The notes under the pieces were generated by a model that saw nothing but the letters and a program-made list of their open reading frames with translations, made no database searches and was not told the DNA's origin. Of a stretch of 64,000 bases of DNA, positions 26,326 to 35,224 are shown piece by piece; position 1 is the stretch's first letter, and each line of letters opens with the position of its first letter. The stretch lies in the NCBI RefSeq assembly GCF_947387555.1, contig NZ_CANDNZ010000002.1, forward strand, positions 979,979 through 1,043,978, read 5' to 3'. Source of the stretch: Thalassomonas sp. RHCl1 (GTDB lineage: Bacteria > Pseudomonadota > Gammaproteobacteria > Enterobacterales > Alteromonadaceae). Position numbers and translations under genes: made by a program.

Positions 26326-26892
26326 ATGACCAGCCACTCTAAATCCTTGTTATACGCGGCTATTATTGGACTTCTGATAGTTGCAATATTTCTTGGTTTT
26401 CTTTTTGGGTTTAATAATCCCGTCTCCTGGATCCTGATCGGGGTCTTACTGATGACCCCGGTAATTTACAACCGCACCCATAAAACCAATACCATCCCAT
26501 GGAAAGACGAATACAGTGTCGGCATAGAGAGCCTGGACAACGACCATAAAAAACTCATCTCGCTGCTGAACCAGTTCACCACCGCCTACGATTACGCCAT
26601 GAGTGAAGTGTACGAGCGCCAGGCCCTCGATGATTTAATCGATTACACCAAATACCATTTCGCCCGCGAAGAAAAACTAATGGAAAGTTTTGATTACCCG
26701 GATTTTGACGCCCATAAAAAACAGCACCAGGCAATGATCGGCGAGGTTGAAGTGTTTGTAGAAAAATACAACCGCCAGGGACACCAGGCGCTCGATGAAA
26801 TCAGCAGCTTTTTGAAAGACTGGCTGATCAACCATATTAACGGCACCGATAAACATTACGGCAAGCACTTGAAAAATAACGGCGTTAACTAA
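26326..26892 (+). CDS. Membrane-anchored bacteriohemerythrin
   Basis: 188 residues from the ATG at 26326, which has AGGA 8 bases upstream; a TTG at 26308 is in frame but lacks a site. Two close membrane segments make up the first 45 residues. The hemerythrin domain then shows the full di-iron set: DNDHKKL, HFAREEKLM, HKKQH and HINGTDKHY. These proteins bind O2 reversibly and some bind NO. Position beside nirS and divergent from it suggests oxygen or NO handling near the nitrite-reducing complex; this is inference. Confidence 0.88.
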   Translation: MTSHSKSLLYAAIIGLLIVAIFLGFLFGFNNPVSWILIGVLLMTPVIYNRTHKTNTIPWKDEYSVGIESLDNDHKKLISLLNQFTTAYDYAMSEVYERQALDDLIDYTKYHFAREEKLMESFDYPDFDAHKKQHQAMIGEVEVFVEKYNRQGHQALDEISSFLKDWLINHINGTDKHYGKHLKNNGVN

Positions 26893-26923
26893 TTTTTAGG
26901 AGCTTAGTACGCCGACAGGCTTT

Positions 26924-26990
26924 ATTCACAACGCACTGCTGCTTGTTCACCCAACCAAGACAACCAGGGAGTCAGGCGTTGTGAATTTTT
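26924..26990 (+). terminator. Long-loop inverted repeat after the hemerythrin gene
   Basis: ATTCACAACGC (26924-26934) and GCGTTGTGAAT (26976-26986) are exact complements, and a T run follows on the plus strand. The loop is about 41 bases, unusually long for a terminator. Confidence 0.5.
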
Positions 26991-27032
26991 TCATCTTTTC
27001 ACCCCTTTTCATAGCGGACTCTAAGAGAGCCA

Positions 27033-27350
27033 TTAAGCCGTTGAGGCATCCCCCAAGTACTTGATAAGAAAATCGACGCAATGCTTTATTTTCGGTATTT
27101 GATATTTTCCCTGCTGGTACAAAATATATAAATCCACCGCCGGTATCTTGCCGTAACTGACGGGATTTTCTGTCGGTACCTCCACCAGCTGTCCGGATGC
27201 CAAAGCCCCCTGGACTTCCCATAATGGACTGACCAACAGCCCTTCCCCCGCCAGCACGGCATCTAAGATGGTTTCACTTTTATTGCAGGTCAATACCGGT
27301 TTTACCGGAATTTTTTGCCAGTGGTTATCAACCAACTCCCACCAGGAAAC
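27033..27350 (-). pseudogene. LysR-family regulator, C-terminal fragment
   Basis: About 106 codons match the end of a LysR effector-binding domain: WWELVDNHWQKIPVKP, then DAVLAGEGLLVSPLWEV and ALASGQLVEVP, ending FLIKYLG. The DNA-binding N-terminus and most of the sensor domain are absent. At about 27350 the sequence passes into a fragment of the opposite-strand azoreductase gene. It is a remnant with no expected function. Confidence 0.8.
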
Positions 27351-27597
27351 CAGCCCCCTGGGACTGCTGACGAATAAGCAAGCGGTGATCATTTCCAGTG
27401 CCGGTATGGACTTTCAACAGGAACATACGATCGCAATGGACTTTCAACCCCCCTACCTCAATATCGGCATCAAAAATGTCAGCTTTGTGCCGGTACAAGG
27501 GGTTGCCATGGGGGAAGAAAGTGCTGCTAATGCAAAAAACAGCGCCAGGGATAAAATTGATTCCCTGGTGGCCGGTAAGTTTAACCTGTCAGCTTAA
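27349..27597 (+). pseudogene. AzoR-like FMN azoreductase, C-terminal fragment
   Basis: In frame, LGLLTNKQAVIISSAG, then QPPYLNIGIKNVSFVPVQG and ARDKIDSLVAG match the end of AzoR-type NADH azoreductases. Compared with E. coli AzoR, about six residues are missing after PYL. The first two thirds of the gene, including the FMN-binding start, are gone. It lies head to head with the LysR fragment. Confidence 0.72.
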
Positions 27598-27900
27598 TAA
27601 ATCCTTAATTTTCAGTACCCGACTCGCCTCTAAGCAAATCGGGTCTGTGCAAAGTATTTCAAATAAGCTATCTTGATGTTCCTTTCCCGGCTCAATCCCC
27701 TGCCCGGTGAAAAATAACTCCGCGCTCCCTTGTCTTTTTCGGTTGAAATCAGGCAGAAAAACAAAAAATCAGCCAAAGCCTGATTTAAATCAAGCAATTC
27801 ATCTGCGGCAATTCAAAACCATGATCCCCGACAATAAACGTTTTTTTTATCCCTGCTACCTTAAGCTCAGAATTTAACACTACGAAAAGTAGGGATAAAC
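27598..27900. promoter_or_regulatory. Upstream region of the nirCFDLGHJE operon
   Basis: About 300 bases with no gene. It contains the FNR/DNR-like box at 27780-27793 and should hold the promoter of the heme d1 operon. Confidence 0.65.
27780..27793. promoter_or_regulatory. FNR/DNR-like operator for the heme d1 operon
   Basis: CTGATTTAAATCAA; on the other strand TTGATTTAAATCAG, one mismatch from TTGAT-N4-ATCAA. It is 108 bases upstream of the nirC start. Confidence 0.72.
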
Positions 27901-28281
27901 GTGAATAGCAAATTAACTCCTTTGTTTCCCATCAGTTCACTGGTAAGCCTGATGTTTGCCTCCCTGTTAAACCTGTTCTGCGCATCGGCACAAGCGCAGC
28001 AACCGACACTGGAACGCCAGCAGGAGCTGCTGCATTTGCTCAGGCAAGACTGCGGCTCCTGTCACGGCATGACCCTCAAAGGGGGCCTGGGACCTGCGCT
28101 GTTGCCGGAGGATCTCGAACAAAAGCCCCTGGCGCTGATCAACAACACCATACTGTTTGGCCGTCCCGGCACGGCGATGCCCCCCTGGCAAGGCATGTTA
28201 ACCGAACAGGAAACCTTGTGGTTAAGCCAACAACTCAAACATGGAACACACGCCCAATCGACTGAAAAGGCAGAAAAATAA
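27901..28281 (+). CDS. nirC: NirC-like small cytochrome c
   Basis: 126 residues, GTG start. A signal peptide ends near CASAQA and one heme site CGSCHG lies at 51-55, with a later Met in TAMPPW as possible axial ligand. In P. aeruginosa NirC is a periplasmic cytochrome encoded between nirS and nirF that can feed electrons to NirS or serve in heme d1 maturation. Here it begins the biosynthetic operon, and its stop codon directly abuts the nirF ATG. Confidence 0.85.
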   Translation: MNSKLTPLFPISSLVSLMFASLLNLFCASAQAQQPTLERQQELLHLLRQDCGSCHGMTLKGGLGPALLPEDLEQKPLALINNTILFGRPGTAMPPWQGMLTEQETLWLSQQLKHGTHAQSTEKAEK

Positions 28282-29523
28282 ATGAGCATAAACATCAAGT
28301 CAGTGAAAAAAACCTTAGCTTGCGCCCTGGTATTAACCTCAGCCTTAGCCATACAGGCCTGTAGTCAAAATGCCATGATGTCTTCCCAATACTTGCGCGC
28401 CACCGGCGATCTCGGCGTCTTGATCGAGCGCGCCACCGGCCAGGTGAAAATTGTTAACCACAGTGATAATAGCGCGATCAGCGAAATCGACGGCTTGGGA
28501 GATTTATCCCATGCCTCGATTGTTTTTTCCCGTGACGAACGTTTCGCCTATGTCTTTGGCCGGGACGGCGGCCTCACTAAAATCGATCTCCTCACCTCCC
28601 GCATCGATAAGCGTATCCTGCAATCGGGCAACAGCATAGGCGGCGCCATCAGCCAGGACGGCAAGCTGGTCGCCGTTTCCAACTATAGCCCTGGCGGGGT
28701 AAAAATCTTTAACAGTGAAACCCTTGAGCTGGTGGCGGAAATTCCCGCCACGGTATTAACCACTAAACCGAAAAATAAGGACGGCAGCCCGGTACGCTCT
28801 AAGGTAGTAGGTTTAGTCGATGCCCCCGGTCATAAATTTGTCTTCAGCTTATTTGACAGCCATGAGATCTGGATAGCGGATATGTCCGGCCCCGAGCTGA
28901 AACTGACTAAACACCAGGATATCGGTTTATTTCCCTACGATGCCCTGATAAGCCCTGACGGCCGTTACTATATTGCCGGTTTATTCGGCGAAGACGGCAT
29001 GGCAATGCTGGACTTATGGCACCCGGAAAAAGGCGTACGCCGGATCTTAAAAGATTACGGTAAAGGCGATAAAAAGCTGCCGGTCTACAAAATGCCCCAC
29101 CTGGAAGGCTGGGCCATGACCCAGGACCATGCCTTTGTTCCGGCCGTAGGGCAACACAAGGTACTGGTGGTTAATACCAAAACCTGGCAACAGGTGGCGG
29201 AAATCAATGTCCACGGCCAGCCGATTTTTGTAATGGCGCAGCCGGATAACCGCCAGATCTGGGTAAACTTTGCCTACCCGCGAAACGACACCATAGAAGT
29301 TTACAATACCGAGACCTTTGAACAAGTAAAAAGCCTCAAACCAGGACCTGCGGTTTTACATATGGAATTCACCCCCAGAGGTGAAAATGTCTGGATGTCG
29401 GTGCGCGATAATAACGAAGTCCAGGTCTACGATACCCAGACCCAGGAGCTGTTATCGACCATGAAGGCAAAAAGCCCGAGCGGTATTTTCTTTACCAGTC
29501 GCGCCCACCAGATAGGCCTGTGA
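28282..29523 (+). CDS. nirF: NirF, heme d1 biosynthesis lipoprotein
   Basis: 413 residues. The N-terminus ends in a lipobox-like LAIQAC, so it is probably a lipoprotein. The rest is a d1-type propeller without a cytochrome c domain, as expected for NirF: ATGDLGVLIERATG, then GRDGGLTKIDL and PAVLHMEFTPRGE. NirF acts late in heme d1 assembly in the periplasm. The start abuts the nirC stop, and the nirD start overlaps its end. Confidence 0.92.
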   Translation: MSINIKSVKKTLACALVLTSALAIQACSQNAMMSSQYLRATGDLGVLIERATGQVKIVNHSDNSAISEIDGLGDLSHASIVFSRDERFAYVFGRDGGLTKIDLLTSRIDKRILQSGNSIGGAISQDGKLVAVSNYSPGGVKIFNSETLELVAEIPATVLTTKPKNKDGSPVRSKVVGLVDAPGHKFVFSLFDSHEIWIADMSGPELKLTKHQDIGLFPYDALISPDGRYYIAGLFGEDGMAMLDLWHPEKGVRRILKDYGKGDKKLPVYKMPHLEGWAMTQDHAFVPAVGQHKVLVVNTKTWQQVAEINVHGQPIFVMAQPDNRQIWVNFAYPRNDTIEVYNTETFEQVKSLKPGPAVLHMEFTPRGENVWMSVRDNNEVQVYDTQTQELLSTMKAKSPSGIFFTSRAHQIGL

Positions 29524-29525
29524 TC

Positions 29526-30008
29526 ATGACATTATCACTATTACAACAACAACTGATCAATGAGTGGCAAAAAGGGTTTCCCCTGACCTCTTCTCCTTAT
29601 GCCCAGCTGGCGAAGGAGCTGGGCAGCAGCGAAACCGAAGTGCTTGCAGCCCTGAAAGAGCTGGAGCAGGCGGATATCCTTTCCCGACTCGGCGCGGTAT
29701 TTGATCATAAAAAGGCCGGCGCCAGTACCCTGGCAGCATTAATGGTACCGGAAGAAGATCTGGAATATGTCGCGGCTATCGTCAATAAATTTGAACAGGT
29801 CAACCATAACTATGCCCGCGAGCATGATTATAACCTCTGGTTTGTGGTCACCGCCGCCGATGACTTTACCCTGCAACGGGTGTTAACACGCATTGAGCAA
29901 TTAACCGGACTGGAGGTTTTAGTCTTACCCATGGAAAAAGCCTTTCATATCGACCTGTCGTTTCAAATTGACTTTGACAGCAAACAGCCACTTGCCCGGG
30001 TGAGTTAA
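29526..30008 (+). CDS. nirD: NirD-like siroheme decarboxylase subunit (Lrp/AsnC fold)
   Basis: 160 residues from the ATG at 29526; a GTG at 29520 overlapping the nirF stop is also possible and would give translational coupling. It has the AsnC-type helix-turn-helix (PYAQLAKELGSSETEVLAALKELEQADILSRLG) and ligand domain ending in FHIDLSF. In the heme d1 pathway NirD, L, G and H decarboxylate siroheme to didecarboxysiroheme rather than regulate genes. Assignment among the four paralogues rests on operon order. Confidence 0.82.
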   Translation: MTLSLLQQQLINEWQKGFPLTSSPYAQLAKELGSSETEVLAALKELEQADILSRLGAVFDHKKAGASTLAALMVPEEDLEYVAAIVNKFEQVNHNYAREHDYNLWFVVTAADDFTLQRVLTRIEQLTGLEVLVLPMEKAFHIDLSFQIDFDSKQPLARVS

Positions 30009-30009
30009 C

Positions 30010-30609
30010 ATGATGCAGACACCATTATCCAAATCGCCAGAGCCGCTAAGCCCGGCCGCATTGTCTATATCGCCAGTTCCTGCAGAGATAGCACCGGACG
30101 GCACAAGTTTAACCCCGGAGCAGCAAAGGGAGTTACGGGCTTATCTGGAGCAAGGTTTACCCCTGAGCCCCCGTCCCTACCAGGAAATTGCCGCCAGGCT
30201 TAACACCTGTGAAACCGAAGTGATCAAGCAAATTCGCCACTGGCAGCAGCAAAACCTGATCCGCCGCCTCGGCTTGGTGGTTAAACACAGACAGCTGGGT
30301 TATTGCGCCAATGCCATGGTGGTATGGGACATCAAAGACCAAGACATCAACCATATTGCCGGGCAACTGTCAGCACGGCCGGAAGTGTCGTTATGTTACC
30401 AGCGCCCGCGCCGCCTGCCCCATTGGAGATATAACTTGTTTTGTATGATCCACGGCAAAGACAGGGAGGCTGTACTTAAGCAAATTAACTTACTGACCCG
30501 GGAGCTAAAACTCGATCATATCAACAAAGATGTGCTCTTTAGTTACAAAGCCTTTAAACAGCAAGGGGCAAGATATAGTCAAAGGAAACAGGTAGATGAG
30601 CGAGCTTAA
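30010..30609 (+). CDS. nirL: NirL-like siroheme decarboxylase subunit
   Basis: 199 residues. A Pro-rich N-terminal extension of about 35 residues precedes the Lrp-like domain (PLSPRPYQEIAARLNTCETEVIKQI). The later RPRRLPHWRYNLFCMIHGKDR matches the NirL/NirH type, which carries the conserved His and Tyr. It begins one base after the nirD stop and overlaps nirG by 14 bases. Confidence 0.8.
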   Translation: MMQTPLSKSPEPLSPAALSISPVPAEIAPDGTSLTPEQQRELRAYLEQGLPLSPRPYQEIAARLNTCETEVIKQIRHWQQQNLIRRLGLVVKHRQLGYCANAMVVWDIKDQDINHIAGQLSARPEVSLCYQRPRRLPHWRYNLFCMIHGKDREAVLKQINLLTRELKLDHINKDVLFSYKAFKQQGARYSQRKQVDERA

Positions 30610-31126
30610 AGAAAAAACACCAAGCCGGAAGCAGGCAAATAACCGGCAGCGGGGAGAATCGATCACCTTTGATGATTTAGACTTTTCTCCCTTAGATAAG
30701 GCACTGATCAATCTATTGCAACGGGGCTTGCCGGTGTGCGAAAGGCCTTTTGCCAGTGTTGCCGATGCCCTTAACACCACAGAGCAAGCAGTACTTTCCC
30801 GCCTTAATAGCTTATTGGCACAGGGAGTATTGTCCCGTTTCGGTCCTATGTACGATGCTGCCTGCCTTGGCGGTGCCTTTACCCTGGCGGCTATGGCCGT
30901 CCCCGAAACCGAGTTTGAGCAGGTTGCCGAAATCGTTAACGGCTTTGAACAAATAGCACACAATTATCAGCGCAACCATCAACTGAATATGTGGTTTGTT
31001 ATCGCCACCGAAAATGAAGCAGAAATAGCGACCGTGATCGAGAAAATAGAAACCGAAACCGGGATCCCGGTATTAAATGTCCCGAAATTGGAGGAATTCT
31101 ATGTCGGACTCTATTTACCCATTTAG
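30596..31126 (+). CDS. nirG: NirG-like siroheme decarboxylase subunit
   Basis: 176 residues. After a Lys/Arg-rich extension it has the AsnC helix-turn-helix (PFASVADALNTTEQAVLSRLNSL) and FEQIAHNYQRNHQLNMWFV, matching the NirD/NirG type. It starts inside nirL and its end overlaps the nirH start, indicating tight coupling. Confidence 0.8.
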   Translation: MSELKEKTPSRKQANNRQRGESITFDDLDFSPLDKALINLLQRGLPVCERPFASVADALNTTEQAVLSRLNSLLAQGVLSRFGPMYDAACLGGAFTLAAMAVPETEFEQVAEIVNGFEQIAHNYQRNHQLNMWFVIATENEAEIATVIEKIETETGIPVLNVPKLEEFYVGLYLPI

Positions 31127-31712
31127 CCCCCGGGCATCAGAGACCCAAAAGCACAACTCCCGCGAACTGTCAGCGCTGGAGCGCCAATATGTCTTGCTGA
31201 CACAAGACGGTTTACCCCTGGTGGCCAAGCCCTATCATACCCTGGCACAGCAACTTGAGATCCCGGTTGGGCAGGTATTGGCCATGACAGAAGATTTGTT
31301 GGCCCGCGGCGTAATCCGCAGGATTGCCGCCGTGCCCAACCATTATAAATTAGGTTATCGCTTTAACGGCATGACGGTATGGGATGTCAGGGACGAGGCG
31401 GCACACGAATTTGGCGAGGCGGTGGGAAAACTCGACTTTGTCAGTCACTGCTACCTCAGGCCCAGACACCTGCCCCACTGGAATTATAACTTGTTTGCCA
31501 TGGTACATGGCCGCAGCGAAAACGATATAGAACAGTACCGGGCGCAAATAAAGCAGCTGCTGGCTGAAGTATTACAAAACCACCCGACAGATGAAAACCA
31601 GACAGATAACGGCTTAAAGAGCAACGACATGCTCACCAGTACCCGTATCCTGAAAAAAACCGGCCTGCGCCTGAAAAAGCAGGCACAAAGCAAGTCGGGT
31701 GACCAGCCGTGA
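31101..31712 (+). CDS. nirH: NirH-like siroheme decarboxylase subunit
   Basis: 203 residues from the ATG at 31101, selected because TTGGAGGAATTCT lies just before it; a longer frame from 31077 lacks a site. The core (PYHTLAQQLEIPVGQVLAMTEDLL and RPRHLPHWNYNLFAMVHGR) matches NirL/NirH. It has a polar C-terminal tail of about 40 residues. It overlaps nirG by 26 bases. Confidence 0.8.
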   Translation: MSDSIYPFSPRASETQKHNSRELSALERQYVLLTQDGLPLVAKPYHTLAQQLEIPVGQVLAMTEDLLARGVIRRIAAVPNHYKLGYRFNGMTVWDVRDEAAHEFGEAVGKLDFVSHCYLRPRHLPHWNYNLFAMVHGRSENDIEQYRAQIKQLLAEVLQNHPTDENQTDNGLKSNDMLTSTRILKKTGLRLKKQAQSKSGDQP

Positions 31713-31731
31713 AAAACAACGGAGATTAATT

Positions 31732-32922
31732 ATGTTCAGAATTTCCCAGTTACTAAAAACCTTAACCCATGATATGCCGGTCGCCCCGAAACGCAATATG
31801 CCGGGCCCCGTGGTGATCTGGAATTTGATCCGCCGCTGCAACCTAAGTTGCCGCCATTGTTATTCAACCTCTTTAGACATAGATTTTAAAGACGAACTTT
31901 CCACCGAGCAAATCAAGGCCACCATAGACGATTTAAAAGTGGCCCATGTGCCGGTATTAATTCTCTCAGGCGGCGAGCCGCTGCTGCGCCCGGATATCTT
32001 TGAAATCAGCGACTATGCCAAGCGTAAAGGCTTCTACCTGGCCCTGTCCACCAACGGCACCTTGATCAACGAAGACAATATCGATGCCATCAAAGCCGCC
32101 GATTACCAATATGTCGGTATCAGCATCGACGGCCTGGAAAGCTTCCATGATCATTTCCGTCGCCAAATCGGCAGCTATAAAAGTTCGATGAAGGCGATAG
32201 ATCTGTGCAAAGAGGCCGGCATTAAGGTCGGCATGCGCTTATGCCTGACCAGGGACAACTTTGACGATCTGCCGGCCCTGCTTGATATCATGGAAGAAAA
32301 AGGTGTGGATAAATTTTACCTGTCCCACCTCAACTATTCCGGTCGCGGCAAACGCAGCGCCGAAAACGATGCCATGTTTAAAATGACTAAAGACGCAATG
32401 GAAGTCCTGTTCGAGCGCGCCTGGTCACATATCCAACAGGGCATAGAAAGCGATTTCGTGACCGGCAATAACGATGCCGACGGCCCCTTCCTGCTGCAGT
32501 GGGCGCAGAAGAAATTCGGCGACAGCCACCCGCAGCGGGTAGAAAACCTCAGGCAAAAGCTGATCCAGTGGGGCGGCAATGCTTCCGGGGTCAATGTCGC
32601 CAACATCGACAATACCGGCACCGTACATCCGGATACCTATTGGTGGGATCATGCCCTGGGCAATGTCAAAACCGGTAAATTCTCCGATATCTGGAAAAAT
32701 ACCCGGGATCCTTTGATGCTCGGTTTTCGCCAAAGCCCAAGGCCGGTGAAAGGCCGCTGTGCCCGCTGCCAATACCTGAATATCTGCGGCGGTAATACCC
32801 GTACCCGCGCCTTCGCGCAAACCCGGGATCCCTGGGCAGAAGATCCCGGCTGTTATCTCGAAGATGTGGAAATCGGCCTGACAGCCAAGGCAGAAATGCA
32901 AATCCCTGTAGTAGAAGTTTAA
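31732..32922 (+). CDS. nirJ: NirJ, radical SAM enzyme of heme d1 synthesis
   Basis: 396 residues from the ATG at 31732, which has GGAG 8 bases upstream. The radical SAM motif is CNLSCRHC, followed by LILSGGEPLLR, and the SPASM tail has CARCQYLNICGG and a final DPGC. NirJ removes the propionate side chains of didecarboxysiroheme and helps put in the keto groups. It lies between nirH and nirE, as in known denitrifiers, and has normal length. Confidence 0.94.
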   Translation: MFRISQLLKTLTHDMPVAPKRNMPGPVVIWNLIRRCNLSCRHCYSTSLDIDFKDELSTEQIKATIDDLKVAHVPVLILSGGEPLLRPDIFEISDYAKRKGFYLALSTNGTLINEDNIDAIKAADYQYVGISIDGLESFHDHFRRQIGSYKSSMKAIDLCKEAGIKVGMRLCLTRDNFDDLPALLDIMEEKGVDKFYLSHLNYSGRGKRSAENDAMFKMTKDAMEVLFERAWSHIQQGIESDFVTGNNDADGPFLLQWAQKKFGDSHPQRVENLRQKLIQWGGNASGVNVANIDNTGTVHPDTYWWDHALGNVKTGKFSDIWKNTRDPLMLGFRQSPRPVKGRCARCQYLNICGGNTRTRAFAQTRDPWAEDPGCYLEDVEIGLTAKAEMQIPVVEV

Positions 32923-32932
32923 AAAAGCGAGT

Positions 32933-33787
32933 GTGAGCAAGATGAATATAGTGAAAAATAAAATCAGCCAAACCCCTTTTAACAGCGGGGAAGTTGCCCT
33001 GGTAGGCTCAGGCCCCGGCGATCCTGAATTATTAACTTTAAGAGCCCTTAGATTTATCGAACAGGCAGAAGTCACCGTATACGACCGCCTGGTCAGCGAT
33101 GAAATCATGGCTCTGCTGCCCGAAGATAATGAAAAATATTACGTCGGCAAAGAGCAGGCAAAACACTGCGTGCCCCAGGATAAAATCAATGAGCTCTTGC
33201 TTGACCTGGCCAGACAGGGCAAGCGGGTATTACGCCTTAAAGGCGGCGATCCCTTTATTTTTGGCCGCGGCGGCGAAGAAGCCCAGTATTTACTGGAAAA
33301 CGGTGTCAGCTGCCACACCTGTCCCGGGATCACCGCGGCATCCGGCTGTACCACCTATGCCGGTATCCCCCTCACCCACCGCGGCGTCGCCCAGGGCTGT
33401 ACCTTCATCACCGGCCATATGCAAAATAACGGTCAGCTCAACCTGCCGTGGCAAAGCCTGGCCTGCGACAGCCAGACCATAGTCTTTTATATGGGCATCA
33501 ATACCCTGCCCGTTATCACCGAGCAGCTGATCAAACACGGCAGAAGAGCGGACACCCCGGTCGCCCTGATCCGAAAAGGCACCCGGGAAGATCAGGAAGT
33601 CTACCGCGGCGTGTTAAGCACCCTGCCGCAACTGGCGCAAAAACATAAAATCACCCCGCCAACCCTGATCATCATCGGCGATGTCGTTAATGAGTTAACC
33701 AGCGAAGCGGTCAGCATTCCCGGTTTTTTATCCGCAGATGAGTATGCAGCACGCCTTGGCAATGCCGAACTGGTGAAATACGCCTGA
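32933..33787 (+). CDS. nirE: NirE-type uroporphyrinogen-III C-methyltransferase
   Basis: 284 residues. The SUMT fold is shown by VGSGPGDPELLTLRAL, LRLKGGDPFIFGRGGEE and the PGITAASGCTTYAGIPLTHRG loop. It makes precorrin-2 from uroporphyrinogen III with two SAM, the first committed step toward siroheme and heme d1. It is the last gene of the operon. The start could be this GTG or the ATG at 32942; neither has a strong ribosome site. Confidence 0.93.
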   Translation: MSKMNIVKNKISQTPFNSGEVALVGSGPGDPELLTLRALRFIEQAEVTVYDRLVSDEIMALLPEDNEKYYVGKEQAKHCVPQDKINELLLDLARQGKRVLRLKGGDPFIFGRGGEEAQYLLENGVSCHTCPGITAASGCTTYAGIPLTHRGVAQGCTFITGHMQNNGQLNLPWQSLACDSQTIVFYMGINTLPVITEQLIKHGRRADTPVALIRKGTREDQEVYRGVLSTLPQLAQKHKITPPTLIIIGDVVNELTSEAVSIPGFLSADEYAARLGNAELVKYA

Positions 33788-33808
33788 TCTAAGCGGGCTC
33801 ACTGTCAC

Positions 33809-33838
33809 AGCACTAAGGCCGTTCGCGGTCTTAGTGTT
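33809..33838 (+). terminator. Hairpin after nirE
   Basis: CACTAAGGCCG and CGGTCTTAGTG pair with one G-T across a 4-base loop. The T run after it is weak (TTGTCG), so termination may be partial. Confidence 0.55.
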
Positions 33839-34094
33839 GTCGCTGATATTACTAACAGCCCCAAACGATGACACAACTCACAGACAAAAAACACCAACGT
33901 TTAAAGCCCGGTACCAGCAGCATTATCAGCTTTATCACCGATAAAACAGACTATCAGCGATCGGGAAAATAGTAATCAGGTTAAAAAATTAAAACAGGAG
34001 AGCTGGACCAGCTTACCTGCAAATAAGGCGGCAACACCGATTTGCACGTAAGGTTAAAAAGTTAAATCAGCAGACAAGCTGAGTAAGGGGAGAT

Positions 34095-34124
34095 ACCCCG
34101 GGTCGGGGAAAACCGGACCCGGTG
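34095..34124 (-). terminator. GC-rich hairpin after the small 64-residue protein gene
   Basis: CCGGGTC (34098-34104) and GACCCGG (34116-34122) form a stable stem near the stop codon of the minus-strand gene. Confidence 0.45.
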
Positions 34125-34135
34125 CATATCAGAGA

Positions 34136-34330
34136 TTAATTGGCTTTAGCGGCCTGCTCTTCAGTGACCATTTCATATTCATAATGAAAAGCCCTGTGTG
34201 GACGGCCTGAATCGCCGATGATCTCAACCGTAGTTGATCTTGGACCGACCAGAACGGCGTCAAACTCTTTACCCTTTACGCAGCCGTCTTCTGCACCACC
34301 AAAAATATCGCAAGTTAATTTAATTCGCAT
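34136..34330 (-). CDS. Small hypothetical protein
   Basis: 64 residues, with an AGAAG-like site before the ATG. It is soluble, has two Cys and reads like a small beta domain (VKGKEFDAVLVGPRSTTVEIIGDSG). No family recognised. A hairpin follows the stop codon, supporting a real transcription unit. Confidence 0.6.
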   Translation of the reverse strand: MRIKLTCDIFGGAEDGCVKGKEFDAVLVGPRSTTVEIIGDSGRPHRAFHYEYEMVTEEQAAKAN

Positions 34331-34684
34331 AGCTTCTTTTCAATTAGATAACAACAGATAGCTGACAATTATATCACAGATATGCCTGCAACGAAAAGGG
34401 GCTAAAAACGAGATTTATTGATCTGATCACCGGGAGACACCAATAACCATAAATAATTTAAAGTATATTTTTCTTGATCTTAGCGCTTAATGGCTGGTTT
34501 TTACTGAACAAGCAAAAAGAACTCGGCAATGACAAGGTAATAACACAGCTCAAAAAACACATGCTCTGCATATATTGCCATTGCCGCTAAATAGCCCTTC
34601 GCCATCGCCAAAGATCGTTATACACTAACAGCCTAGCCTGTCGGGCAATCTAATAATTAGCTAATATGAAGTGACACATCCAAA
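34331..34684. other. Intergenic region between two divergent genes
   Basis: About 350 bases, AT-rich, with no gene or clear signal seen. It must hold the promoters of the small protein gene and the acetyltransferase gene. Confidence 0.5.
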
Positions 34685-35224
34685 ATGAAAATAATAAACT
34701 CGCAACGCCTCAAGTATGCACTGATGACCGGCGACGATGCCCAACACTTGTTTGAGCTTGATCAGGATACAGAAGTTATGCGCTACATAAACGGCGGTAA
34801 AGTCACCACCATGCAAGAGATCAGGGAGGTCTACATTCCCAGGATGCAAAGTTATACCAACGAAGCGCTGGGTTGGGGCCTGTGGAAGGTAGAGCTGACG
34901 CAAACAAATGAATTTATTGGCTGGGTTTTAGTACGGCCAATGGAGTTTTTTACCGACCACCCGCAAAACGACAACCTGGAGCTGGGCTGGCGTTTTATGC
35001 AAAAAGCCTGGGGCAAAGGTTATGCAACCGAAGCCGCACTGAGCATTACCAAAGCCATCGCCGAGCAAACATCAGTCAAGTATTTCAGCGCTGTTGCCAT
35101 GGAAGACAATGCCGGCTCCATTAATATCATGAAAAAACTGGGCATGGAATTTCTAAAAAAAGAACTGCACAAGGATCCCCTAGGCGATATGGAAGCCGTC
35201 TATTACCAGTGTGATGCCAGGTAA
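34685..35224 (+). CDS. GNAT-family N-acetyltransferase (RimJ/RimL-like)
   Basis: 179 residues. Acetyl-CoA-binding motif A is seen in LELGWRFMQKAWGKGYATEAALSI, and motif B-like VAMEDNAGSINIMKKLGMEF follows. These are typical of the acetyltransferase_3 subgroup, which acetylates ribosomal proteins, amino acids or antibiotics. The substrate is not evident. It stands alone on the plus strand. Confidence 0.85.
   Translation: MKIINSQRLKYALMTGDDAQHLFELDQDTEVMRYINGGKVTTMQEIREVYIPRMQSYTNEALGWGLWKVELTQTNEFIGWVLVRPMEFFTDHPQNDNLELGWRFMQKAWGKGYATEAALSITKAIAEQTSVKYFSAVAMEDNAGSINIMKKLGMEFLKKELHKDPLGDMEAVYYQCDAR

Larger units (their letters stand above)
33788..34135. other. Intergenic region after the nir operon
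   Basis: About 350 bases without a gene. It holds one hairpin after nirE (33809-33838) and one after the small protein gene (34095-34124). Confidence 0.55.
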
